Of a stretch of DNA of 64,000 nucleotides, positions 50,333 to 57,836 are shown piece after piece; position 1 is the stretch's first letter; each line of letters starts with the position of its first letter. This DNA is from Streptomyces sp. DSM 15324 (lineage in GTDB: Bacteria; Actinomycetota; Actinomycetes; Streptomycetales; Streptomycetaceae). A model generated the notes under the pieces. The model was not told the origin of the DNA. It made no database searches and saw nothing but the letters and a program-made list of their open reading frames with translations. A program made the position numbers and the translations under genes. The stretch is from contig NZ_KQ949039.1 of NCBI RefSeq assembly GCF_001514285.1, forward strand, positions 1 to 64,000, read 5' to 3'.

Positions 50333-50989
50333 ATGACCTCTGTGCCCACGCCGATCCCCTCCCGCACGCAGTACGTGCTGGAGGAGATCAAACGCCGCAT
50401 CCTCACCGGGCAGCTGACGCCGGGGCAGGCCCTGGTGGAGACCGAGCTCGCCGCACGGTTCGGGGTGTCCAAGACGCCGGTGCGAGAGGCGCTCAAGACC
50501 CTGGCCGGCACCGGACTGGTCGTCATGAGCCAGTACAAGGGCGTCACGGTGCGCATGGTGGACGCGGACATGGCGCGCGAGGTCTACGACGTCCGGCTGC
50601 TGCTGGAGCCCGAGGCGCTGAAGCGGGCCGTCCGGCGCGGGGCCTCGCTGGACGCCGCCCGGGACGCCCTCGCCCGGGCCGACGGCGCCGCCGACACCGC
50701 CGAACGCTCGCTCGCGAACCGGGAGTTCCACCGCGCCCTGTACCTGCCCTGCGGCAACCCGCTGCTCGGCCGGATGCTCGACGAGGTCCGTGACCAGGCC
50801 GCCCTGGTCTCCGCCGTCGCCTGGGCCGCCTCGCCCTCCTGGGAGCGCGAGGCCGGCGAGCACCGGGAGATCCTGCGGCTCGCCCTCGACGGCGACGCCG
50901 ACGGCGCGGCCCGCGCCCTGCACGCCCACATCGCGTCCTTCGTCGAACGAGCGTTCCCCGAGGCGGCGCACCAGGAAGGCCAGGGATGA
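50333..50989 (+). CDS. GntR/FadR-family regulator of the sugar-acid operon
   Basis: A 218-residue regulator from ATG 50333. The winged helix is at about residues 10-72 (TQYVLEEIKRRILTGQLTPGQALVETELAARFGVSKTPVREALKTLAGTGLVVM); the FCD sensor domain has FHRALYLPCGNPLLGRM and GEHREILRLALDGD. FCD proteins of this type sense sugar acids or keto-acids. Overlaps the DHDPS-family gene by ATGA and is probably autoregulated through the palindrome upstream. Confidence 0.9.
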   Translation: MTSVPTPIPSRTQYVLEEIKRRILTGQLTPGQALVETELAARFGVSKTPVREALKTLAGTGLVVMSQYKGVTVRMVDADMAREVYDVRLLLEPEALKRAVRRGASLDAARDALARADGAADTAERSLANREFHRALYLPCGNPLLGRMLDEVRDQAALVSAVAWAASPSWEREAGEHREILRLALDGDADGAARALHAHIASFVERAFPEAAHQEGQG

Positions 50990-51897
50990 GCGGCGTGGCG
51001 TTCGAGACCCAGCGTGCGGCCCTGGCCGACGTGGTGGCGATCCCGGTGACCCCGTTCGCCGGGGACGGCGGTGTCGACCGGGCCGCCCACCGGGCCCTCC
51101 TGCGCCGGCTGCTCGACGGCGGGATCACCACGCTCACGCCGAACGGCAACACCGGCGAGTTCTACGCGCTCACCCCCGAGGAGCGGCGGCTGGTGACGGA
51201 ACTGACGGTGGAGGAGGCGGGGGACCGTTCGACGATCCTCGTCGGGGTCGGGCACGACGTGCCCACCGCCGTCGCCTCCGCCCGGCACGCCCGGGAGCTG
51301 GGCGCGGCGATGGTCATGGTGCACCAGCCCGTCCACCCGTACGTCTCCCAGCGCGGCTGGGTCGACTACCACCGGGCCATCGCCGAGGCCGTGCCCGAGC
51401 TGGGCGTCGTCCCGTACATCCGCAACGCGCAGCTGCACGGCGACCGCCTCGCGGAACTCGCCGACGCGTGCCCCCACGTGATCGGCGTGAAGTACGCCGT
51501 CCCGGACGCGGCCCGCTTCGCCGCCTTCGCCCGGGACGCGGGTCTGGAGCGCTTCGTCTGGGTGGCCGGGCTCGCCGAGCCCTACGCCCCCTCCTACTTC
51601 TCGGCGGGCGCCACCGGCTTCACCTCGGGGCTGGTGAACGTCGCCCCCGCCGTTTCGCTGAACATGATCGAAGCGCTTCGATCAGGAGATTATCCGGCGG
51701 CCATGAAGGTCTGGGAGCAGATCCGCCGCTTCGAGGAGCTGCGGGCCGCCAACGGGTCCGCCGACAATGTCACGGTGGTCAAGGCGGCCCTTGCCTCCCT
51801 GGGCCTGTGCCGCGCCGAGGTCCGCCCGCCGAGCCGCGCACTGCCCGAGAGCGAGCGTGCCGAGGTCGCCGCCATCGTCGCGGGGTGGGCCCTGTGA
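50986..51897 (+). CDS. DHDPS-family keto-deoxy sugar-acid dehydratase/aldolase
   Basis: A 303-residue class I aldolase-fold protein. NGNTGEFYALTPEERRLV is near residue 46, the catalytic Tyr lies in VVPYIRNAQL near 144, and the Schiff-base Lys in VIGVKYAVPD near 167. Ser/Asn in place of the Thr-Thr pair of true DapA argues against lysine synthesis. Next to an IlvD/Edd dehydratase it is best read as 5-dehydro-4-deoxyglucarate dehydratase (after Udh) or 2-keto-3-deoxy-arabonate dehydratase; both give 2-oxoglutarate semialdehyde. An 18-bp perfect palindrome lies inside the gene at 51666-51683. Confidence 0.8.
   Translation: MSGVAFETQRAALADVVAIPVTPFAGDGGVDRAAHRALLRRLLDGGITTLTPNGNTGEFYALTPEERRLVTELTVEEAGDRSTILVGVGHDVPTAVASARHARELGAAMVMVHQPVHPYVSQRGWVDYHRAIAEAVPELGVVPYIRNAQLHGDRLAELADACPHVIGVKYAVPDAARFAAFARDAGLERFVWVAGLAEPYAPSYFSAGATGFTSGLVNVAPAVSLNMIEALRSGDYPAAMKVWEQIRRFEELRAANGSADNVTVVKAALASLGLCRAEVRPPSRALPESERAEVAAIVAGWAL
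51666..51683. promoter_or_regulatory. Intragenic 18-bp palindrome with AAGCGCTT core
   Basis: GATCGAAGCGCTTCGATC inside the DHDPS-family gene. The codons spanning and following it (GCG CTT CGA TCA GGA GAT TAT) are unusually poor in G/C at third positions for this genome, as if a DNA site were maintained. Same core as 51896-51905, 53681-53688 and 57463-57470. Confidence 0.55.
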
Positions 51898-53639
51898 AGC
51901 GCTTCGACGATCTTCCCCGCAAGCGGCCCGAGGAGCTGCGGAGCCACCAGTGGTACGGCACCGACGGCCTGCGCTCCTTCAGCCATCGCGCCCGCACCCG
52001 CCAGCTCGGCTACCTCCCCGAGGAGCACCTCGGCAAGCCGGTCATCGCGATCCTCAACACCTGGTCGGACATCAATCCCTGTCATGTGCACCTCCGTGAC
52101 CGTGCGCAGGCGGTCAAGCGGGGCGTCTGGCAGGCGGGCGGCTTCCCGCTGGAGTTCCCGGTCTCCACGCTCAGCGAGACCTTCCAGAAGCCGACCCCGA
52201 TGCTCTACCGCAACCTGCTCGCCATGGAGACCGAGGAGCTGCTGCGCTCCTACCCCGTCGACGGGGCGGTCCTGATGGGCGGCTGCGACAAGACCACCCC
52301 CGCGCTGCTCATGGGCGCGGCCAGCGTCGACCTGCCCACCGTCTTCGTGCCCGCCGGGCCGATGCTGCCGGGGCACTGGCGCAACGAGGTCCTCGGCTCC
52401 GGCACCGACATGTGGAAGTACTGGGACGACAAGCGCGCCGGCCTCATCGGCGACTGCGAGATGGCCGAGCTGGAGAACGGCCTCGCGCGCTCACCGGGCC
52501 ACTGCATGACGATGGGGACGGCGTCCACGCTGACGGCGGCCGCGGAGGCGCTGGGCGTGACGGTCCCGGGGGCGTCGAGCATCCCGGCCGTGGACGCGGG
52601 ACACGACCGGATGGCCGCGCGGGCGGGACTGACGATCGTCGAACTGGTCCACCGGGGGCGCGTCCTCTCCGAGATCCTCACCGCGGAGGCCTTCGAGGAC
52701 GCCGTCACCACCGTCCTCGGCCTCGGCGGCTCCACCAACGCCGTCATCCACCTCATCGCCATGGCCGGCCGGGCCGGGGTCCGCCTCACCCTCGACGACT
52801 TCGACCGCATCGCCCGCACGGTCCCCGTGCTCGCCGACGTCCGCCCCGGCGGCCGTAAGTACCTCATGGAGGACTTCCACTTCGCGGGCGGCCTGCCCGG
52901 CTTCCTCTCCCGCATCCCGGACCTGCTCCACCTCGACCGGCCGACCGTCTCCCACGACACCCTGCGCGAGCAGATCGCCGGCGCCCGGGTCCACCAGGAC
53001 GACGTGATCCGGCCCCGCGACCACCCGGTCGCGAGCGAGGGCGGGGTCGCCGTACTGCGCGGCAACCTGTGCCCGGACGGCGCGGTCATCAAGCACATCG
53101 CCGCCGAGCCGCACCTGCTCAAGCACACCGGTCCCGCGGTCGTCTTCGACGACTACCGCACCCTGCAACGCACCATCGACGACCCGGAGCTCGGCATCAC
53201 CGCCGACAGCGTGCTGGTGCTGCGGGGCTCCGGTCCGAGGGGCGGCCCGGGCATGCCGGAGTACGGCATGCTGCCCATCCCCGACCACCTGCTCCAGCAG
53301 GGCGTGCGGGACATGGTCAGGATCTCCGACGCCCGGATGAGCGGCACGAGCTACGGCGCCTGTGTGCTGCACGTGGCGCCGGAGTCGCACGTCGGCGGGC
53401 CGCTCGCCCTGGTCGAGAGCGGTGACCCGATCACCCTGGACGTGCAGGCGCGCGTTCTTCGCCTCGAGGTCGACGACGAGGAGCTGGAGCGCAGAAGGGC
53501 GCGGTGGGTCCCGCCGCCCGCCCGCTACGAGCGCGGCTACGGCGCGCTCTACGACGAACAGATCACCCAGGCCGACACCGGCTGCGACTTCGCGTTCCTG
53601 GCCCGTCCGGGCACAGTCGCCGACCCCTACGCGGGCTGA
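51894..53639 (+). CDS. IlvD/Edd-family sugar-acid dehydratase
   Basis: A 581-residue Fe-S dehydratase from GTG 51894, overlapping the upstream stop. Cluster and active-site cysteines C63 (INPCHVHLRD), C131 (GGCDKTTPALLMG) and C204 (GHCMTMGTAST) are those of the [2Fe-2S] arabonate/xylonate dehydratase branch; the catalytic Ser region is DARMSGTSYGACVLH. The RSHQWYGTDGLRSFSHRA opening is the sugar-acid rather than the IlvD type. Likely substrate L-arabonate, D-xylonate or an aldarate from pectin side chains. The first codons contain the palindrome GAAGCGCTTC (51896-51905). Confidence 0.86.
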   Translation: MKRFDDLPRKRPEELRSHQWYGTDGLRSFSHRARTRQLGYLPEEHLGKPVIAILNTWSDINPCHVHLRDRAQAVKRGVWQAGGFPLEFPVSTLSETFQKPTPMLYRNLLAMETEELLRSYPVDGAVLMGGCDKTTPALLMGAASVDLPTVFVPAGPMLPGHWRNEVLGSGTDMWKYWDDKRAGLIGDCEMAELENGLARSPGHCMTMGTASTLTAAAEALGVTVPGASSIPAVDAGHDRMAARAGLTIVELVHRGRVLSEILTAEAFEDAVTTVLGLGGSTNAVIHLIAMAGRAGVRLTLDDFDRIARTVPVLADVRPGGRKYLMEDFHFAGGLPGFLSRIPDLLHLDRPTVSHDTLREQIAGARVHQDDVIRPRDHPVASEGGVAVLRGNLCPDGAVIKHIAAEPHLLKHTGPAVVFDDYRTLQRTIDDPELGITADSVLVLRGSGPRGGPGMPEYGMLPIPDHLLQQGVRDMVRISDARMSGTSYGACVLHVAPESHVGGPLALVESGDPITLDVQARVLRLEVDDEELERRRARWVPPPARYERGYGALYDEQITQADTGCDFAFLARPGTVADPYAG

Positions 53640-53680
53640 CCCGCCGGCCGGACGACAGCGCACACCCCTGCCCATGGAGA

Positions 53681-53688
53681 AAGCGCTT
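53681..53688. promoter_or_regulatory. AAGCGCTT palindrome before the ABC permease genes
   Basis: AAGCGCTT with near-symmetric flanks, 35 bp before the first permease start and 42 bp after the dehydratase stop. Matches the LacI-type palindromes nearby. Confidence 0.5.
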
Positions 53689-53722
53689 CCTGCACGACGC
53701 GACCGAGAACGGAGAACAGTCC

Positions 53723-54658
53723 ATGGCCCAAGCCGCAGCCGTGGCGAAGCCGCCCGCGCCACCCCGGCGGCGCCGTGCCTCAGCGACGCCCCGCAGGCTC
53801 CCGTACCTGTTGATCGCGCCGGCGGCCCTGCTGATGCTGGGCTTCATCGCCTACCCGGTGATCAGCGTCTTCTACTACAGCCTGCAGAACTACAACCCCA
53901 CCAAGCCGTGGCGGAACGGCTACGCGGGCTTCGACAACTTCGTCCACGCCTTCACCGACGACCCGCAGTTCTGGGACACCCTGACCTTCAGCGCCCAGTG
54001 GGTCGTCGTCGAGGTCGGGCTGCAACTGCTGTTCGGCCTGGCGCTGGCGCTGATCGTCAACCAGACCTTCGTCGGCCGGGCGCTGGGCCGGGCCCTGGTC
54101 TTCTCCCCGTGGGCCGTCTCCGGCGTGCTGACCTCCGCGATCTGGGTGCTCCTCTACAACTCCCAGACCGGCATCACCCGTTACCTCGCCGACGCCGGCA
54201 TCGGCGAGTACGGCACCAGCTGGCTGTCGGACCCCTCCACGGTCTTCCCGGCGGCGATCGTCGCCGACCTGTGGCGCGGGGTCCCCTTCTTCGCGATCCT
54301 CATCCTCGCCGACCTCCAGTCCGTCTCGAAGGACCTCTACGAGGCCGCCGAGGTCGACGGGGCGAGCCGCCTCCGGCAGTTCCGGTACATCACCCTGCCC
54401 CATCTGAAGGACGCCATCGTCCTGTCCACGCTGCTGCGCGCGGTGTGGGAGTTCAACAACGTCGACCTGCTGTACACGCTCACCGGCGGCGGCCCGGCGG
54501 GGGAGACCACCACTCTCCCGCTCTACATCGCCAACACCTCGGTCGACGGCCACGACTTCGGCTACGCGTCCGCCCTCACCACGGTGGCGTTCGTGATCCT
54601 GCTCTTCTGCTCGATGGTCTATCTGCGGCTCAGCAAGTTCGGAGGCGAAGGCACGTGA
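53723..54658 (+). CDS. Carbohydrate ABC transporter permease (MalF type)
   Basis: A 311-residue inner-membrane permease with six helices. The EAA loop is EAAEVDGASRLRQFRYITLPHLKDA near residue 215, standard for CUT1 sugar importers. ATG 53723 follows GGAG; the open frame upstream is a shadow of the dehydratase. Pairs with the next gene (GTGA overlap) and the binding protein at 57837. The ATPase is not in the window and may be the shared MsiK-type ATPase of Streptomyces. Confidence 0.92.
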   Translation: MAQAAAVAKPPAPPRRRRASATPRRLPYLLIAPAALLMLGFIAYPVISVFYYSLQNYNPTKPWRNGYAGFDNFVHAFTDDPQFWDTLTFSAQWVVVEVGLQLLFGLALALIVNQTFVGRALGRALVFSPWAVSGVLTSAIWVLLYNSQTGITRYLADAGIGEYGTSWLSDPSTVFPAAIVADLWRGVPFFAILILADLQSVSKDLYEAAEVDGASRLRQFRYITLPHLKDAIVLSTLLRAVWEFNNVDLLYTLTGGGPAGETTTLPLYIANTSVDGHDFGYASALTTVAFVILLFCSMVYLRLSKFGGEGT

Positions 54659-55560
54659 TCACCAAGGAGGCCACCGAGGTCACTCCCGCACCCGCACCCG
54701 CGCCCGTGACCCCCGCCGCCGACCAGCGGCCGCGCAGGAAGCACCGCGCCTGGGACGAGGTCCCCCGCCGGCAGATCTACGTCCCCCTGTCGATCTACCT
54801 GCTCTTCACCCTGATCCCGTTCTACTGGATCCTGCTCTTCGCGTTCCGCCCGGCCGGCTCGACCTCGCTCGTGCCCTGGCCGATGACCTTCGAGCACTTC
54901 GAGAAGGTCTGGAACGAACGCGACTTCGGGACCTACTTCCAGAACAGTGTGCTCACCGGCGTCGCCACCCTGCTGCTCACCACCGTCGTCGCGCTGACCG
55001 GCGGCTACGCCCTGGCCCGCTTCGACTTCAGGATCAAGCGCGGGTTCATGCTGGCCCTGCTCTGCACCCAGTTCGTCCCGGGCGCGCTGCTGCTGGTCCC
55101 GCTCTTCCAGATCTTCGCCGAGCTGAAGATGATCAACTCGCTGGGCAGCGTCATCATCGCCGAGACGGTCTTCCAGCTGCCCCTGTCGATGATCCTGATC
55201 AGCGGCTTCATCCGGAACGTGCCCTACTCCCTGGAGGAGGCCGCCTGGGTCGACGGTTGCGGCCGGCTCGCCGCCTTCCGCATCGTCGTCCTCCCCCTGC
55301 TGCGCCCCGGCCTCATCGCCGTCGGCTCCTTCGCCTTCGTGCACGCCTGGAACCACTTCCTCTTCGCCCTGATGTTCCTCTCCGACCAGACCAAGCAGAC
55401 CATTCCGGTCGGTCTGAACACCCTGATGAGCGCGGACAGCGTCGACCTCGGCGCACTCGCCGCGGGCGGCATCATCGCCGCCGTCCCCGTGGTGATCGTG
55501 TTCGCCTTCATCCAGAAGTGGCTGATCACCGGCTTCAGCGCGGGGGCGGTGAAGGGGTGA
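54655..55560 (+). CDS. Carbohydrate ABC transporter permease (MalG type)
   Basis: A 301-residue permease from GTG 54655. The N-terminal 30 residues are Pro/Ala-rich, then come six helices with the EAA loop LEEAAWVDGCGRLAAFRIVVLPLLRPG near residue 200. Partner of the MalF-type permease. Its stop overlaps the start of a decayed pectate lyase gene by GTGA, showing that a secreted lyase once belonged to the same operon. Confidence 0.92.
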   Translation: MITKEATEVTPAPAPAPVTPAADQRPRRKHRAWDEVPRRQIYVPLSIYLLFTLIPFYWILLFAFRPAGSTSLVPWPMTFEHFEKVWNERDFGTYFQNSVLTGVATLLLTTVVALTGGYALARFDFRIKRGFMLALLCTQFVPGALLLVPLFQIFAELKMINSLGSVIIAETVFQLPLSMILISGFIRNVPYSLEEAAWVDGCGRLAAFRIVVLPLLRPGLIAVGSFAFVHAWNHFLFALMFLSDQTKQTIPVGLNTLMSADSVDLGALAAGGIIAAVPVVIVFAFIQKWLITGFSAGAVKG

Positions 55561-55817
55561 GACTCCGGCAGATCGCCTCCGTGGGGGTCCTGGTGGGCGC
55601 CTTCCGCGCCCCCGCGCACGCCGAGGCCCGGGACATCGGCCGCGCCACCCACACCCCCGACGACTGGGCGGCCTACGGCGCCGGCACCACCGGCTGCGCC
55701 GCCGACGACGACGCCCATGACGTCGGCCGGCCGCCTACCCTGCACGGGAAGATCGACAGCGCCGCGGTGGCCGACCGTGAGGTGGCACGCGGCGCGGGCG
55801 CAGGGAGAATCCCATGA
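55557..55817 (+). pseudogene. Truncated pectate lyase
   Basis: An 86-codon frame from GTG 55557: weak signal peptide (LRQIASVGVLVGAFRAPAHA), then ARDIGRATHTPDDWAAYGAGTTGCAADDDAHDV...LHGKID. This matches the mature start of the intact pectate lyase at 60171 (PRDLGRQVLAANDGWASYGTGTTGGSAADAEHV...VKGVID) with an internal deletion. Everything after that (the whole beta-helix with the catalytic residues) is gone. Clearly a degraded paralogue. Confidence 0.75.
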
Positions 55818-56968
55818 CCATCGACATCGTCCTGGCGGGCGCGCGCGGCCACGGCCGCTGGCACCTGGACAACATCCACCGCCTCCAGAACAAGGGCATC
55901 GTCCGGCTGGCGGGCCTGTGCGAACTGACCCCGCTCACCCCGGACGAGATCCCCGACGGCCTCGGCACCCCCGAGCAGTCCGCCGACTTCGGCGCGCTCC
56001 TCGACTCCACCGGTGCCCGGATCGCGGTGATCTGCACCCCGATCCCGACCCACACCGACCTGGCCCTCACGGCCGCCGCCCGAGGCGTGCACCTGCTCCT
56101 GGAGAAGCCGCCCGCCCCGTCCTACGCCGAGTTCCGCCGGATGGCCGACGGGGTCGCCGCGGCGGGCGTGGTCTGCCAGATCGGCTTCCAGTCGCTGGGC
56201 TCGCACGCCGTGCCCGCCATCCGCCGGCTGCTCGCCGACGGGGCGATCGGCGAGGTCGGCGGGGTCGGCGGCGCCGGGGCGTGGGCCCGCGCCGAGGCCT
56301 ACTTCCGGCGGGCCCCCTGGGCCGGCAGGCGACGGCTGAACGGCGTCGACGTCATCGACGGCGCCCTCACCAACCCGTTCGCGCACGCCGTCGCCACCGC
56401 CCTCGCCCTGGCCGGCGCCACCCGCGCCGAGGACGTCGCCGGCATCGAGACGGAACTGGCGCACGCCAACGCCATCGAGTCCGACGACACCTCCTGCGTC
56501 CGCGTCACCACCACGGACGGCCTGCCGATCGTGGTCGCCGCGACCCTGTGCGCCGTGGACCCCGACGACCCCTATGTCGTCGTCCACGGCGACCGGGGCC
56601 GGATCACCTACTGGTACAAGCAGGACCGCGTCCTGCTCCAGCGCGCCGGCCACGGCCCCGAGGAGTTCGAGTACGGCTGCACCGACCTGCTGGAGAACCT
56701 CGTCGAGCACCTCACCGACGGCACCGGCCTGCTCGTCCCGCCCGCCGACACCGAGGCGTTCATGCGGGTCGTCGAGGCGATCCGGGTCGCTCCCGACCCC
56801 GTCCAGCTCGGCCAGGACACCTGGCGGCTGCTGGAGGACGAGGACCGCAGGGCCGTCCCCGGCATCGACGGACTGGTCGCCGCCGCCGCCGACACCCTCG
56901 CCCTCTACTCCGAACTGGGCGCCCCCTGGGCGCTCACGACCGTGCATCCGAAAGAGGTGAGCACCTGA
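55814..56968 (+). CDS. Gfo/Idh/MocA-family oxidoreductase
   Basis: A 384-residue NAD(P)-dependent sugar dehydrogenase. Rossmann N-terminus DIVLAGARGHGRWHLDNI at residues 4-21, VICTPIPTHTDLA, the family motif LEKPPAPS near residue 95, and the C-terminal alpha/beta dimer domain with DVIDGALTNPFAHAVATAL. Usual family targets are C1 or C3 of aldoses or inositols. Beside an arabonate-type dehydratase and DHDPS lyase it could be an aldose 1-dehydrogenase, as in the Azospirillum L-arabinose pathway, but it also precedes a DUF6807 gene, with which this family is often paired in sugar catabolism. Confidence 0.87.
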   Translation: MTIDIVLAGARGHGRWHLDNIHRLQNKGIVRLAGLCELTPLTPDEIPDGLGTPEQSADFGALLDSTGARIAVICTPIPTHTDLALTAAARGVHLLLEKPPAPSYAEFRRMADGVAAAGVVCQIGFQSLGSHAVPAIRRLLADGAIGEVGGVGGAGAWARAEAYFRRAPWAGRRRLNGVDVIDGALTNPFAHAVATALALAGATRAEDVAGIETELAHANAIESDDTSCVRVTTTDGLPIVVAATLCAVDPDDPYVVVHGDRGRITYWYKQDRVLLQRAGHGPEEFEYGCTDLLENLVEHLTDGTGLLVPPADTEAFMRVVEAIRVAPDPVQLGQDTWRLLEDEDRRAVPGIDGLVAAAADTLALYSELGAPWALTTVHPKEVST

Positions 56969-57414
56969 TGGCGCAAGCCCCCGAGGCGCCGGTCGTACTG
57001 CGTGTCGCGGGCCGCCCGGTCGGCCGCTGCGTCGCCCGGCCCGAGCTGCCCGCCCGGCTCTCCCCGCGGCCCCACCTGCATCCCGTCACCACCCTGGCCG
57101 GCACCCAGGTCACCGAACAGGCCCCCGCCGGCCACCTCCACCACCTCGGCGTCGGTGCAGCCGTACCCGACGCCGAGGGGCACACCTTCTGGGCGGAACG
57201 CCGGGGTCGGACAAGTCGGCGTCCAGGACCGGGTCGGTGCACGCACCTACGTCCGCCACCAGGGCCCGACCGCCGACGGCCGCCCCGGCCGCGACGAGGC
57301 GACGGCACTGGTCAGGAAGGCGGTGAGCCAGTGACCGCCGACACGACACTGGACCTGCTGCGCTTCCGGGACCGGGCGGCCTCGTTCACGGAGTTCCGGA
57401 TCAGACCGCTCTGA
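56968..57414 (+). pseudogene. Decayed DUF6807 (PmoA-like) gene
   Basis: ATG 56968 (TGATG with the oxidoreductase) opens MAQAPEAPVVLRVAGRPVG, then PRPHLHPVTTLAGTQVTEQAPAGHLHHLGVG, the hallmark N-terminus of DUF6807/PmoA proteins. After a frameshift near 57195 the next recognisable part, RTYVRHQGPTADGR, is in another frame and ends at 57333. Then GTG 57331 opens a 27-codon piece (TADTTLDLLRFRDRAASF) that may be the head of another lost gene. An intact family member would have about 290 residues. Confidence 0.72.
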
Positions 57415-57462
57415 CCCCTCCCCCACTCGCCGTCGGGAGCCGCAATGTCGCCCTTCCATGGC

Positions 57463-57470
57463 AAGCGCTT
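57463..57470. promoter_or_regulatory. AAGCGCTT palindrome upstream of the binding-protein gene
   Basis: AAGCGCTT in the context TGGCAAGCGCTTACCG, symmetric at two further flanking positions (GG...CC). LacI-type operator candidate. Confidence 0.5.
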
Positions 57471-57798
57471 ACCGAGATCGGCGGCCGCCGCAGTCCCGGC
57501 AGCGTCCCCGGCCGAGGACGGCCGTGGCGCCGGCCGCGGTCGCCGGTCTCGTCGCCGCCCTGGGCCTCGGCGTGGCCGGCGAGGCGAGGGCTGCCGCCCC
57601 GCCGCTCTTCACCGAGGCCTCCCCGGCTGCCGCGCCCGCCGCCGACCGCTGGACCGACCGGACGCCGAGCGGCATCTTCACGCCTCACCTGTCGACGCAT
57701 CAGCCGGTGACCTCGGGCGAACCGTTGCGCGGAGACACCGGTCGGTCCTGGTGGGGCCTGGTCTTCGGCGGCCCCGCTCCGCAGGGGTCTGTTTTCTT

Positions 57799-57816
57799 CC
57801 CGGCCCGAAGGCCGGG
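57799..57816 (+). promoter_or_regulatory. Hairpin before the binding-protein gene
   Basis: CCCGGCC-CGAA-GGCCGGG: 7-bp stem with a stable tetraloop, 20 bp before the ATG and just before the GGAGGA ribosome site. It may act as an mRNA-stabilising or processing element that raises binding-protein expression. Confidence 0.45.
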
Positions 57817-57836
57817 GTTTCCACGGAGGAGATCCG

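Larger units (their letters stand above)
57415..57836 (+). other. Intergenic region before the binding-protein gene
   Basis: 422 bp. It holds an AAGCGCTT palindrome (57463-57470) and an open frame from about 57458 with a plausible signal peptide (AVAPAAVAGLVAALGLGVAGEARA) followed by PLFTEAS...DRWTDRTPSGIF. This recalls the leader of a secreted pectinase but has no catalytic part and runs into the binding-protein start, so it is probably a remnant. A hairpin precedes the binding-protein RBS. Confidence 0.5.
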
